Shown here: in pieces, positions 32,102 through 41,277 of the stretch
Position numbering within the stretch: the stretch's first letter is position 1
Layout of the letters: each line of letters starts with the position of its first letter
Source: Bin87 sp964347975
Lineage (GTDB): Bacteria > Chloroflexota > Dehalococcoidia > Lucifugimonadales > UBA3495
Reading direction: 5' to 3'
DNA length: 64,000 bases
Assembly: GCA_964347975.1 (NCBI GenBank)
Contig: CAYGAY010000011.1
Location: 21,030 to 85,029, forward strand
Notes under the pieces: generated by a model
What the model saw: only the letters and a program-made list of their open reading frames with translations
What the model was told of the DNA's origin: nothing
Databases searched by the model: none
Position numbers and translations under genes: made by a program

Positions 32102-33025
32102 GTGGTTTTCATGGGCACGCCGCAGTTCGCGGCGCCGGCGCTGAACGCATTGTGTTTAAACCCGGCGGTTACCGTTGTCGCCGCTTACACGCCGCCCGAC
32201 CGCCGGCGGGGGCGCGGCCAAGCCCTCGCTCCTTCACCCGTCAAGCAGCGAGCGCAACAGTTGGGCATTCCGGTGGAACAGCCGGCGACCCTGCGCAACC
32301 CGGTTGCAGTGGACCGGCTAGCCGCCTACGCGCCCGACATGGCGGTGGTTGCCGCCTACGGTCGGCTTCTGCCGACTGAAGTCCTGAATTTGCCCCGGTT
32401 CGGTTGCCTGAACCTGCATCCCTCGCTTTTGCCCCGGCATCGCGGCCCGTCGCCGGTGGCCGGCGCGATCCTGGCCGGGGATGCGACCACGGGCGTTACG
32501 GTGATGCTGCTGGATGAAGGAATGGACACCGGCCCAATCATCGCGCAGCGGGTGCGACGGGTTGAGCCGGAGGACGACGCGGAAACGCTGACCGCCGCTC
32601 TATTCGAGGATGGCGCGGCCCTGCTGAACGAGATAATTCCGGATTGGATTGCGGGCGCCCTTGCGGCGGTTCCGCAAAACGACGAGCAGGCGACCTACAC
32701 CTCGAAGATGGAACGCGCGGACGGGATAGCCGATTGGACGCGGCCGGCGGAGTTTCTCTCCCGTCAGCAACGGGCGTATGCGCCGTGGCCGGGACTGCAT
32801 ACCAAGTGGGACGGCAAGGAAGTCAAGCTGCTTGCCGTTGCGCCGAGACCGCATGGCTACGCCGAGCCCGGAATAGTAACTGCCACCGACGATGAGCCGG
32901 TTGCCGTCGGTTCCGGGCGCGGCCTGCTGGCCGTCCGTCGTTTGCAACTGGAAGGCCGCCGCCCCGCCGACGCGGCAGACTTCGTGCGTGGCTATCCGCA
33001 TTTTATTGGGGCGCGGCTGGAGTAG
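32102..33025 (+). CDS. fmt: Methionyl-tRNA formyltransferase
   Basis: This enzyme formylates initiator Met-tRNA. VFMGTPQFAAPAL opens the Rossmann domain. The 10-formyl-THF site has CLNLHPSLLPRHRGPSPVAGAILAGD, with conserved Asn, His and downstream DEGMDTGPI. The C-terminal OB-like domain includes WTRPAEFLSRQQRAYAPWPG. The start is uncertain: GTG at 32102 gives 307 residues, the usual length, but lacks a ribosome site. TTG at 32042 and ATG at 31955 are longer, and the latter overlaps the divergent rpsP leader promoter and ORF, so I reject it. Confidence 0.92.
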   Translation: MVFMGTPQFAAPALNALCLNPAVTVVAAYTPPDRRRGRGQALAPSPVKQRAQQLGIPVEQPATLRNPVAVDRLAAYAPDMAVVAAYGRLLPTEVLNLPRFGCLNLHPSLLPRHRGPSPVAGAILAGDATTGVTVMLLDEGMDTGPIIAQRVRRVEPEDDAETLTAALFEDGAALLNEIIPDWIAGALAAVPQNDEQATYTSKMERADGIADWTRPAEFLSRQQRAYAPWPGLHTKWDGKEVKLLAVAPRPHGYAEPGIVTATDDEPVAVGSGRGLLAVRRLQLEGRRPADAADFVRGYPHFIGARLE

Positions 33026-33040
33026 CCTGGGTCGATCAGT

Positions 33041-33137
33041 TTTGTCATTGCGAGCGTAGCGTGGCAATCTCGTTGGGGTAAGGACCGCTGTTGCCGGAAC
33101 GAGATTGCCGCGTCGCTGCGCTCTCCGCAATGACAAA
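33041..33137. repeat. Dispersed palindromic repeat (GTCATTGCGAGCGTAGCG type), copy 2
   Basis: It begins TTTGTCATTGCGAGCGTAGCG and ends CGCAATGACAAA; the outer 12 bases are perfect inverted repeats and inner arms (AATCTCGTT / AACGAGATT) also pair. It is the same class as 11692-11797 and lies between fmt and the cyclase gene. Confidence 0.82.
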
Positions 33138-33221
33138 GGATTGGGGGCGGCGTTCTCGCGGTAGTGTAGAATGCCCGGCAAACCCGCCGGCCGGCGCCGG
33201 CGGATTGCTACGGAGGGAGTT

Positions 33222-34172
33222 ATGTCTTTTGCAGGAGTGCCCACCGAGACCGAAGTGCTGGCGTGGTACCGAGATGAAAACAATTGGGGACGCTGGGGTC
33301 AGCAGGACCAACTGGGGGCGCTGAACCTGATCACCACCGCCAAGCGGACGCAGGCCGCGGCCCTGGTGCAAACCGGCGAGACGGTCAGCTGCGCCCGCCC
33401 CATCACCACTGACATGGCGCCCGACATCACCAACCAAGTGCAGCGGTTCATGGTGGACAGCGGCGAAGGCCGCGATACCGACCCGCTGGAACGGCGCAAC
33501 TCCCGGCGGGGCGCGGCCGAGTTCATCGGCATGGTCTTTCATGGGCAGACTATTACTCACATCGACGCCCTGTCGCACTACTCCTATGACGGTCTGATGT
33601 ATAACGGGGTTCCCGCCGCCGTGGTCACCTCACGGGAGGGCGCGCAGAGCCACGCCATCGACCTGACTGCGCAAGGTCTGGTGAGCCGGGGCGTGCTGCT
33701 GGACGTGGCCCGGGCCCGCGGCGTGGACTGGCTTACGCCCGACGCGCCGGTGATGCCGGAGGACCTGGGCGCCGCCGAGCGGGACCAGGGCGTCACGGTG
33801 GAGGAGGGCGACATCCTGCTGGTGCGGACGGGCAACTACCGCCGGCGCTTGGTAGAAGGCCCCGTGCCCGGCACCGAGCCGAGCGTCGCCTGCCACGTGG
33901 CCTGCGCGCCCTGGTTCAAGGAGCGGGGCATCGCCATGCTGGGCACGGACACGTCCAACGACATTCGACCCAACCAGTACGCCAACATCGTCTCGCCCCT
34001 GCACATCGCCTGTCTGGTCTATCTGGGCGTCTGGATGATCGACAACGCCAACCTGGAGGATGTGGCCGAGGTCGCCGCCCGGCACGGACGCTGGGAGTTC
34101 ATGCTGTCCATCGGGGCGCTGCGGCTGCGCAATGTAACGGGCAGCCCAGTGAACCCGATAGCGATTTTCTGA
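33222..34172 (+). CDS. Cyclase family protein (kynurenine formamidase-like fold)
   Basis: This 316-residue protein belongs to the cyclase/KynB family of metal-dependent hydrolases. The metal motif HGQTITHIDALSH matches the conserved HxxTHxDxxxH. SRGVLLDVAR, GDILLVRTG and a late LHIACLVYLGVWMIDNANLE are the other usual blocks. The start has GGAGGGAG upstream. The substrate is not known, as isatin hydrolase, kynurenine formamidase and other amidohydrolases share the fold. Its stop is 3 bp from the stop of the convergent crotonase gene. Confidence 0.87.
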   Translation: MSFAGVPTETEVLAWYRDENNWGRWGQQDQLGALNLITTAKRTQAAALVQTGETVSCARPITTDMAPDITNQVQRFMVDSGEGRDTDPLERRNSRRGAAEFIGMVFHGQTITHIDALSHYSYDGLMYNGVPAAVVTSREGAQSHAIDLTAQGLVSRGVLLDVARARGVDWLTPDAPVMPEDLGAAERDQGVTVEEGDILLVRTGNYRRRLVEGPVPGTEPSVACHVACAPWFKERGIAMLGTDTSNDIRPNQYANIVSPLHIACLVYLGVWMIDNANLEDVAEVAARHGRWEFMLSIGALRLRNVTGSPVNPIAIF

Positions 34173-34175
34173 CTA

Positions 34176-34985
34176 CTACACCCCCTGGAACCACGCCGGC
34201 CGCTTCTGTGAGAACGCTCGTATCCCTTCCTGGAAGTCCCGGGTCATGCCGATGTTGGCAATAGCGTCGGTTTCGGCGTCCAGTTGCGTCGCCAGATCGG
34301 AGTCCCAGCTGCCGTCGAAAAGGGCTTTGACCCGTCCGTAAGCGCGGGTGGGTCCCTGGGCGAGACGGTCGGCGGTCTCCATGGCGTGGCGCTCGAAATG
34401 GGACGCCTCAAACACCTGGCTCACCAGGCCCAACTCCAGGGCGTATTGTGCCCCGATAGGCTGACGAGCCAGGTAGATTTCCATAGCCCGGCCCTGTCCC
34501 ACGATACGCGGCAGCATATAGGTTGAACCGCCGTCGGCGGTGCAGCCTATGTTGGCGTAGGCCAGCAGGAACCGGGCATCGGATGAAGCCACCCGCAGGT
34601 CGCACGCCAGGGCCAGACTGAAGCCCGCGCCGGCCGCCACGCCGTTGATCGCGGCCACCACCGGCTTATCCAGCCGGCGAATACCCATCACCACCTGCCG
34701 GTGGAGATCATCAGCCAACTCTCGCAGGTGCTCGGAAAGACCCTCCGGGCCGCCGGATTCGAGTTGCGCGGTGAAGTCCCGCACGTCGGCGCCGGAACAG
34801 AAAGCTCCGTCCGTGCCCGTGAGCAAGACCGCGCGGGTGTCTCCCCCCCGGCAGGACGCGATGGCCTGACCCAACTCGGACACCATCTCCGGCGACAAGG
34901 CGTTACGAGCCTCCGGGCGGTTCAGGCGAATGACGGCCAGGGTTCCTTTGCGTTCCAGTTGGACGCGGTTTTCAGCAGTGGTCAT
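34176..34985 (-). CDS. Enoyl-CoA hydratase/isomerase family protein
   Basis: This crotonase-fold enzyme has 269 residues from the ATG preceded by GGAGG. Oxyanion-hole segments are GTDGAFCSGADVRDF and INGVAAGAGFSLALACDLRV, followed by FLLAYANIGCTADGGSTYMLPRIVG. The catalytic Glu positions of true enoyl-CoA hydratases are not both present; the Asp-Gly-Gly pattern resembles isomerase-type (PaaG-like) members. The start lies inside the end of the upstream membrane-protein gene (14-bp overlap), so the two are coupled. Confidence 0.87.
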   Translation of the reverse strand: MTTAENRVQLERKGTLAVIRLNRPEARNALSPEMVSELGQAIASCRGGDTRAVLLTGTDGAFCSGADVRDFTAQLESGGPEGLSEHLRELADDLHRQVVMGIRRLDKPVVAAINGVAAGAGFSLALACDLRVASSDARFLLAYANIGCTADGGSTYMLPRIVGQGRAMEIYLARQPIGAQYALELGLVSQVFEASHFERHAMETADRLAQGPTRAYGRVKALFDGSWDSDLATQLDAETDAIANIGMTRDFQEGIRAFSQKRPAWFQGV

Positions 34986-35382
34986 CGGGGCCTCCAAACA
35001 TCCAGTTATGGCCGTTGGCGCCATTTCGCCGCCGACGCTCATCGGCCACGCCGGCGTCAAATCCGAGCCGATAGCCTTCTTCTCTGCCTTCTTCGCGGGC
35101 CTTGTTTATCTCCTCACGCGCTTTAGCCAACTCCTTTTGCCGCCGCTGCCAGATGGCCTGCCGTGCATAGTCAATGCCAAACAGCATCGCGTAACCTCCC
35201 GTCTCAAACAGTGGCCAGAACAGTGCCGACAACGGCGTCAGGTCTGCCGCTGTAATCAGCGTTTCCAATCCCTGCCATTTCCGTTCGCCCACAATCAGCA
35301 CAGCCGCGGCGTTGACCAACAGGATAACCGCAGCCGCTACCGCAATTTTTACCGGTATGCTAATGGATTTCCGCGGTTCCAT
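34972..35382 (-). CDS. Small membrane protein with cytoplasmic coiled coil
   Basis: This 136-residue protein has a first membrane helix at residues about 11-30, a less regular hydrophobic stretch at 48-70, then a charged helix (QRRQKELAKAREEINKAREE) and a His/Asp/Gly tail. I do not recognise a family. It begins 9 bp after the ilvD stop and overlaps the crotonase gene, so it is part of an ilvD-membrane protein-crotonase transcription unit. No strong ribosome site is visible. Confidence 0.6.
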   Translation of the reverse strand: MEPRKSISIPVKIAVAAAVILLVNAAAVLIVGERKWQGLETLITAADLTPLSALFWPLFETGGYAMLFGIDYARQAIWQRRQKELAKAREEINKAREEGREEGYRLGFDAGVADERRRRNGANGHNWMFGGPDDHC

Positions 35383-35391
35383 TATACGAGG

Positions 35392-37086
35392 TTACCGCGT
35401 CACTGCCCCTTCGGACGCGGAGGACACCAGCTTGGCGTATTTGGCCAGCACGCCGGTGGTGTACTTGGGCGCCATGGGCGTCCAGGCGGCGCGTCGGTCG
35501 GTCATCTCCTCCTCAGTGATGCGGGCCTCCAGGCGGCGGTTGGGGATGTCCAGGGTGATGATGTCGCCTTCCTGGAGCATACCTATCGGGCCGCCGACCA
35601 TGGCCTCCGGCGCCACGTGCCCAACCATCGGGCCGTGAGACGCGCCGGAGAACCGGCCATCGGTGATCAAGGCCACGGTCTCTCCGAGTCCCTGCCCGAT
35701 GAGTGCGCTGGTCACGGCCAGCATCTCGCGCATCCCCGGCCCGCCCTTCGGGCCTTCGTAGCGGATCACCACTATATCGCCGTCCTTGATCTCACCCCGC
35801 TGGATGGCCTGGAAGGCCGGCTCCTCCTGGTCGAACACCCGGGCCGGGCCTTCGTACACCTTTTCCTGGTGGCCGGCCACCTTGATGACGGCGCCGTCGG
35901 GGGCCAGATTGCCGCGGAGGATGGCCAGGCCGCCGGTGGGACTGCGCGGCGCGTCCATGGTATAGACGACGGGTTGGTCGTCCACGGTGTCGGTTTCGTT
36001 GAGGTTTTGCGCCAGCGTCTTGCCGTTCACCGACATGGCGTCGCCGTGAAGGAGGCCAGCGTCCAGCAGTCGCTTGCCGATGAGGGCCACACCACCGTAG
36101 CGACTCAGGTCGGCCATGACGTAGCGGCCGCCGGGTTTCATGTCGGTGATATAGGGCGTGCGGCGGCTGATGCGGTCGAAGTCCTCCAGGGTCAGGTCAA
36201 CCTCGGCTTCGCAGGCAATGGCCATCAGGTGCAGAACAGCGTTGGTGGAGCCGCCCATGGCCGCCACCAGCGTGATGGCGTTCTCAAAAGCCGGTCGGGT
36301 AAGGATATCCCGGGGCCGTATGCCCTCGTCCAGCATCCGCATCACGGCCTCGCCGGCCCGACGCGCTTCGTCGCCCTTGCGTGGGTCCACCGCCGTCAGC
36401 GAAGAATCGCCGGGCAGGGACAGGCCCATGATTTCGATGGCCGTGGACATGGTGTTGGCGGTGAACAGACCGCCGCATGAACCCTCGCCGGGGCAGGCGG
36501 CGCACTCCAGTTCGGTCAGTTCTTCGCCGGTGATGCGTCCGGCGGCCCAGGCCCCAACCGCCTCAAACACATCCTGAATGTTCACGTCGTTACCGCGATA
36601 CTGACCCGGCAGGATACTGCCGCCGTACACGAAGACGCTGGGGATGTTCAGGCGAACCATTGCCATCACGCAGCCCGGCATATTCTTGTCGCAGCCGCCC
36701 ACGGTAACCAGGCCGTCCATCCGTTGCCCGAAGACCACCGTTTCAATGGAATCAGCGATGACTTCACGGCTCACCAGCGACGCTTTCATGCCCTCGGTGC
36801 CCATGGAGATGCCGTCGCTGACGGTGATGGTGCCGAACTGAAAAGGCGTGCCGTTGCTCTGGCGGATACCCTCTTTTGCGGCGTCAGCCCAGCGGTCCAG
36901 GTGGACGTTGCAGGGCGTAACGTCGCTGGCCAGGTTGGCCACGGCGACGAAGGGCTTGGCCAGGTCGTCGTCAGTCAGGCCCATGGCCCGAAGATAAGAA
37001 CGGGCTGGCGCCCGTTCCGGCCCTTCGGTAATGTCGCTGCTGCGATGCTTCAACAGGGCCTTCGGGCGGCGTGTCGTAGTAGTCAA
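35392..37086 (-). CDS. ilvD: Dihydroxy-acid dehydratase
   Basis: This enzyme of about 564 residues performs the third common step of valine, leucine and isoleucine synthesis and needs an iron-sulfur cluster. Cluster Cys residues are in DVTPCN, VGGCDKNMPGC and GEGSCGG; DGRFSGASHGPMVGHVAPEA is the C-terminal signature. The best start is TTG at 37086, with GAGGAGG 5 nt upstream; ATGs at 37107 and 37110 have no ribosome site. No other ilv or leu genes are near. Confidence 0.95.
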   Translation of the reverse strand: MTTTTRRPKALLKHRSSDITEGPERAPARSYLRAMGLTDDDLAKPFVAVANLASDVTPCNVHLDRWADAAKEGIRQSNGTPFQFGTITVSDGISMGTEGMKASLVSREVIADSIETVVFGQRMDGLVTVGGCDKNMPGCVMAMVRLNIPSVFVYGGSILPGQYRGNDVNIQDVFEAVGAWAAGRITGEELTELECAACPGEGSCGGLFTANTMSTAIEIMGLSLPGDSSLTAVDPRKGDEARRAGEAVMRMLDEGIRPRDILTRPAFENAITLVAAMGGSTNAVLHLMAIACEAEVDLTLEDFDRISRRTPYITDMKPGGRYVMADLSRYGGVALIGKRLLDAGLLHGDAMSVNGKTLAQNLNETDTVDDQPVVYTMDAPRSPTGGLAILRGNLAPDGAVIKVAGHQEKVYEGPARVFDQEEPAFQAIQRGEIKDGDIVVIRYEGPKGGPGMREMLAVTSALIGQGLGETVALITDGRFSGASHGPMVGHVAPEAMVGGPIGMLQEGDIITLDIPNRRLEARITEEEMTDRRAAWTPMAPKYTTGVLAKYAKLVSSASEGAVTR

Positions 37087-37293
37087 AACGGCCTCCTCAA
37101 TGGGCATCATTGCCAGTGTAAGCGGATGTATTCGCGCGAATTCGTCGTTTGATTATAGATTGGGCCTACGGGAGCGGCAAGGAAGAACGGCCCAGGCCGG
37201 TTGCCGCGACGCCATATGCTAGAATTGCGCCATGTAACCGTCGGCTTCCCGTTGCTGAGGGGATAACGCGGCTATAACTCAGGAGGCTTCCCC

Positions 37294-37653
37294 ATGACCC
37301 AACTGTACAGCGAACGATGCACCGCCTGCCGCCGGGATTCGCCCCACGTTACCGACGCGGAGATTGCCGAGTTGCACCCCGTGGTCAAAGACTGGGCCCT
37401 GATTGACGAAGCCGGCATACCCAAGCTGGACCGACAATTCAAGTTCAAGAACTTCGTGCAGGCCCTGGAGTTCACCAACGCCCTGGGCGAAATGGCCGAA
37501 TCGGAAGGGCATCACCCCCGCCTGACCACTGAGTGGGGCCGGGTCAGCGTAACTTGGTGGACCCACAAAATCCGCAACCTGCACCGCAACGACTTCATCA
37601 TGGCCGCCAAGACGGACCAGCTCTATGCAGAGCGCGCGCCGGCGGACGGGTAG
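37294..37653 (+). CDS. 4a-hydroxytetrahydrobiopterin (pterin-4a-carbinolamine) dehydratase family protein
   Basis: This 119-residue protein has a Cys/His-containing N terminus (ERCTACRRDSPH) followed by the PCD fold. The conserved block EGHHPRLTTEWGRVSVTWWTH carries the paired His and the downstream Trp-Thr-His. Members regenerate tetrahydropterin cofactor or act in Moco-related roles. AGGAGG precedes the ATG. A 7-bp hairpin (GGTATCC/GGATACC, 37657-37675) follows the stop. Confidence 0.9.
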   Translation: MTQLYSERCTACRRDSPHVTDAEIAELHPVVKDWALIDEAGIPKLDRQFKFKNFVQALEFTNALGEMAESEGHHPRLTTEWGRVSVTWWTHKIRNLHRNDFIMAAKTDQLYAERAPADG

Positions 37654-37746
37654 GGCGGTATCCTTCTCGGATACCCTCCGCTGAAACGGCATATTGACGA
37701 GTTCGGGATTACGATATGCACAAAGGCGAAAGGCGTAGACTGACGG

Positions 37747-38463
37747 ATGGATTTGAACACGCGGAAGGAACGGTTTGCGCTGGCGTACATCAACGCGGTA
37801 GCGACCTCCACAAATTGTGAGGTGCTTGAGCCTCAGGTGGACCAGGGTAGCGTAGATGGTTTTCTGGTGGGGCCGGCCAGAGGCCGCGACCTGACAGATT
37901 CCAGGCCAAGGCCACTGAGCAGCATGTGATGCGGGACAACCGGCTGCACTTTCCTCTGTCGATACGCGATTACGATAACCTGAGAACCGCTGTGTTCCCG
38001 TTTGTCCTGATTGTAGTCCTGGCGCCGAACGACGAGACACAATGGCTAACCCAGACCGATGACGAGCTTTGCTTGCGGCACTGCGGTTACTGGATGTCAC
38101 TGGTGGGCAGGCCGGAAGTATCGAACACTAACAGCGTGACGGTGCATATACCGACAGCAAACGTTTTCGGCAGCAGCGGGCTAACCGACTTGATGGATAA
38201 AGTGGCAAGGGTGGTATGGGCGGGTAACGTCCCAGCTGTACCACGAAGATGACCCAAATGACGGCTGCCCGTGGTCGAATCGCCGCAAAGTAGATTGGGC
38301 GAAACAGCCACTGGACAGAAACTTATTGCCTGAACCTCTTCAAAAGTCATTGAAACATACGCAGCAGGCGGTTTTCAAAATTCGCCACCGTGAGGAGTTC
38401 CTGGCTGCCGTTGTCAAGACGCTATGGCCATATGCTCGTATGTACCGGCATAACCCAGAATAA
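37747..38463 (+). pseudogene. DUF4365 protein, frameshifted
   Basis: The coding sense starts as MDLNTRKERFALAYINAV...DQGSVDGFL in one frame, then shifts near 37880-37900 into the frame reading RFQAKATEQHVMRDNRLHFP...FPFVLIVVL...ETQWLTQTDDELCLRHCGYW...VTVHIPTANVF. Together this is a DUF4365 domain with FQAK as its nuclease-like strand. A second shift near 38215 would extend it in an open frame to TAA at 38461-38463. At least one indel is certain if the read is right; a sequencing error is the alternative. Confidence 0.75.
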
Positions 38464-38487
38464 TCTCCCAACAGGAGCTTTCACAAA

Positions 38488-39510
38488 ATGCGAGTTGTCT
38501 ATTCTCTCCGTTCCCGCGACCTGAACGCCGTGGCCGCTGAAGCGGCCTGGGCCGAGTCCATGGGTTACAATGGCGTATCCACCAACGAGACCGCCCACGA
38601 CCCCTTCCTGCCCTTGGCCGTGGCTGCCACCTCCACCAGCCAGGTTACTCTGGAAACCCACGTCGCTATCGCCTTTCCCCGCTCGCCCATGGTGGTGGCC
38701 TACACCGCCCGCGACTTGCAGGACAACAGCGGCGGTCGTTTCCGCCTCGGCCTGGGCACGCAGGTGAAGGGACACATCGAGCGTCGGTTCTCCACCCGCT
38801 GGACCGGCTCGCCGGGGCCGCGCCTGCGGGAGTACGTCCAGTCGCTGCGCGCCATCTGGAACTGCTGGGACACCGGCAGCAACCTGGAATACGCCGGCGA
38901 TTTCTACCAGTTCTCGCTGATGACGCCATTCTTCAGTCCCGGCCCCAGCCAGTACCCGCATCCCCAGATCTTTACCGCCGCCGTCAACGGGTACAACTGC
39001 CTGGTGGCCGGGGAATGCAGCGACGGATTGATGCTGCACAGCCTGGTGTCGCCGGAGTACGTGCGACAGGTGGTGTTGCCCAACGTCGCCGAGGGCGCGC
39101 GTCGGGCCGGTCGCAGCGTTGACGAAGTCACCATAGTCGGCAACGGTTTCATCGTAACCGGCCCCAACCAGGCCGCCATCCGGGAAGCCGCCGAGGAGAC
39201 GCGGAAGCGCATCGCCTTCTACTCGTCCACCCGCACCTACTTCCCGGTGCTGGAGTGCCACGGCTTCGAGGACATCGGGCGACAGTTGCACGCGCTTTCC
39301 CGGGAAGGCCGCTGGGACGATATGACCGCCCTCGTGCCGGACGAAATGTTGAACGCCCTGTCGATCATCGGGGAGTACGACGAGATCCCTGGCATGTTCA
39401 AGGAACGCTACGGCGACATGGTTGACGAGATGCACTTCACCATCCAGACCGCCGGAGATGCCGAGGAAGCCCAACTGCGGCGCATCGTGCGGGAGTTGCA
39501 GGAACAATAA
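38488..39510 (+). CDS. LLM-class F420-dependent oxidoreductase (TIGR03617-like)
   Basis: This 340-residue luciferase-like oxidoreductase shows NGVSTNETAHDPFLPLAVAA near the start, TLETHVAIAFPRSPMVVAYTARDLQDNSGGRFRLGLGTQVKGHIERRFS, LRAIWNCWDTG and PQIFTAAVNGYNCLVAGE. These features are typical of the F420-dependent subgroup with a conserved QVK/HIERR loop. It differs clearly from the oxidoreductase at 4.1 kb. CAGGAGC precedes the ATG. Confidence 0.9.
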   Translation: MRVVYSLRSRDLNAVAAEAAWAESMGYNGVSTNETAHDPFLPLAVAATSTSQVTLETHVAIAFPRSPMVVAYTARDLQDNSGGRFRLGLGTQVKGHIERRFSTRWTGSPGPRLREYVQSLRAIWNCWDTGSNLEYAGDFYQFSLMTPFFSPGPSQYPHPQIFTAAVNGYNCLVAGECSDGLMLHSLVSPEYVRQVVLPNVAEGARRAGRSVDEVTIVGNGFIVTGPNQAAIREAAEETRKRIAFYSSTRTYFPVLECHGFEDIGRQLHALSREGRWDDMTALVPDEMLNALSIIGEYDEIPGMFKERYGDMVDEMHFTIQTAGDAEEAQLRRIVRELQEQ

Positions 39511-39516
39511 TAATTT

Positions 39517-39597
39517 CGCCATTCCGGCGAAACCGGAATCCAGGTTCCTATACCCATAAAGACGGTCTGGATTCCCGCGAAAGCGGAAACGACGGGT
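39517..39597. repeat. Dispersed palindromic repeat (CATTCCGGCGAAA...GGAATCCAG type)
   Basis: The left arm CATTCCGGCGAAACCGGAAT plus CCAG and the right arm CTGG plus ATTCCCGCGAAAGCGGAAAC are imperfect inverted copies around about 20 nt. Related fragments (CGGGAATGACGGGA) are at 18661-18702. It lies immediately before the nuclease-like gene ATG. Confidence 0.7.
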
Positions 39598-40266
39598 ATG
39601 TTGAATTGCCGGGGGTTCAAGCTGGGCAGCGAGTCGGAGCTGGCCTACCGGCTGAAGTGGGAGGCTTGGGAATGGCTGTACTGCGCGGCCGGCTGCCGTT
39701 GCATCGGGCTGGAGGTGCGGTTGCAGGGGCCGTGGGGTTCCGTAGTTGACGTGGTGGGCGTTGGCCCCAACAACGTGATCTACGCCGTGGAGGTTAAGGC
39801 GTCCCGCTCCGATTTTGCCCGTGATAACCACACCAAGGCGGATATCGCCCGGCTCCGTCAGCGCCAGGACGCTTTGCGCCGGCGCATGGAATTGGCGAAC
39901 GCTCCGGGCTATCGCTCGACCAACGGAGACCGCGCCCGGCTGGAGCAGGAGGCCGAACGGCTGCGGGAGCGGCTGTCAACGATATCCACCAAGTTCCACG
40001 ACCCGCGTTTCCTGACCATCGCCGACTATCACTACATCATGGCTCCCGCGGGCGTGGCGCCGGCGGAGAACCTGGCGCCGGGATGGGGCCTGCTGGAGCC
40101 GGGCCCGCGAGAGGTAGTATCGGCTCCCGAAAAGGCGATACGCAAAAGCGGCGGCATCGTTTCCAACGTGCTGCGAGCCATCGCCCGCGCCAATTCCACC
40201 GCCATGATGCGGGCTTACGGGGTGCGGTGGGGCGTTGAAGGGGCGGAGTTTCCTAAGAATCCCTAA
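39598..40266 (+). CDS. PD-(D/E)XK nuclease-like protein, C terminus cut by an IS element
   Basis: This protein has 222 residues. WGSVVDVVGVGPNNVIYAVEVKASRSDFARD carries the Asp...Glu-x-Lys pattern of a restriction-like nuclease core, reminiscent of MmcB-type proteins. A coiled-coil insertion (ARLEQEAERLRERLS) and the strand YHYIMAPAG follow. The last codons AAG-AAT-CCC-TAA lie inside the left inverted repeat of the IS5 element at 40254, so the native C terminus is lost. The start abuts the end of a palindromic repeat and lacks a strong ribosome site. Confidence 0.6.
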   Translation: MLNCRGFKLGSESELAYRLKWEAWEWLYCAAGCRCIGLEVRLQGPWGSVVDVVGVGPNNVIYAVEVKASRSDFARDNHTKADIARLRQRQDALRRRMELANAPGYRSTNGDRARLEQEAERLRERLSTISTKFHDPRFLTIADYHYIMAPAGVAPAENLAPGWGLLEPGPREVVSAPEKAIRKSGGIVSNVLRAIARANSTAMMRAYGVRWGVEGAEFPKNP

Positions 40267-41188
40267 CAAAATGGCTTACCAATCCATAATCAGGCGGCTA
40301 ATCTCGCGGTAAGTTCATTCCATCATGGCACGTTGGTACAGTATTCACGGAAGCGGGAGGGCGTACCCGATGGCGAAACCTTTGGTAAGCGACGAACTGT
40401 GGGAGATCCTGCAACCGCTACTGCCCAGTCCCAACCCCGGCGGTTCCGCAATCCGGGACGCAAACCTCTGGATGACCGCAAAGCCCTGACCGGCATTCTG
40501 TTCGTATTGCAGAGCGGCATTCCCTGGGAGAAGCTGCCCCAGGAGATGGGCTGCGGTTCGGGGATGACCTGCTGGCGTCGGCTGCGGGATTGGCCGCAAG
40601 CGGGAGTGTGGCAAAAGCTCCATGAAACGCGGTTGTCCCGATGGCCCGGCGCGGACCGGCTGGACTGGTCCCGGGCTTGCGTGGACAGCGCGTCGGTGCG
40701 GGACGTGGGCGGCGGGGAAAAAGACCGGCCCCAATCCTACGGACCGCGGCAAGCCGGGGAGCAAGCATCACGTGCTCACCGAGGCCAAGGGAACGCCGCT
40801 GTCGGCCCTCCTGACCGGCGCCAATCGCCACGATGTAACCCAGTTGCGGCCCCTGGTGGACGCCGTGCCGCCGCTGGGAGGTCGACGGGGACGGCCCCGT
40901 CGCCGACCCCAGCGGCTGTACGCTGACCGGGCTTATGACTCGCGGCAGCATCGCCAGGAACTGCGGGCGCGGCACATTGCGCCAGCGCTGGCCCGGCGGG
41001 GCGCCGAACATGGCAGCGGGCTGGGAGTGTAGCGCTGGGTGGTGGAGCGGACCTTGGGCTGGTTGCGCCAGTTCCGCCGGCGGCGGGTGCGCTACGAGCG
41101 CCGCGCTGACATCCATGAAGCCTTCCGGTCCCTGGGCTGCTCGATCATCTGCTTCCGACGACTATCACCTTTTTGTTAGGGGTTCTTA
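40254..41188 (+). mobile_element. IS5-family insertion sequence, decayed
   Basis: This is an element of about 935 bp with terminal inverted repeats. The left end is TAAGAATCCCTAACAAAATGG (first 20 nt at 40254-40273). The right end reads CCTTTTTGTTAGGGGTTCTTA (last 20 nt at 41169-41188). The arms match at 19 of 21 positions. Inside is a frameshifted transposase. It interrupted the nuclease-like gene on its left. Confidence 0.8.
40370..41179 (+). pseudogene. IS5-family transposase, frameshifted and with internal stop
   Basis: The reading starts MAKPLVSDELWEILQPLLPS, then shifts at about 40435 to FRNPGRKPLDDRKALTGILF...GIPWEKLPQEMGCGSGMTCWRRL...DWSRACVDSASV. It shifts again near 40725 to PTDRGKPGSKHHVLTEAKGTPLS...LYADRAYDS. 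A TAG at 41031-41033 breaks the last block, RWVVERTLGWLRQFRR...GCSIICFRRL. DDE residues are recognisable (VDSASV, ADRAYDS, VERTLGW). Two shifts and a stop make it inactive. Confidence 0.88.
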
Positions 41189-41277
41189 GTCAAACTTGCA
41201 TAGTCAGATAGAGGAAGAAACGGGACACGGTTGCTGCGCTGGCGATCAAACTGTAGTGTGGGAGGTGCGGCAAGCCA

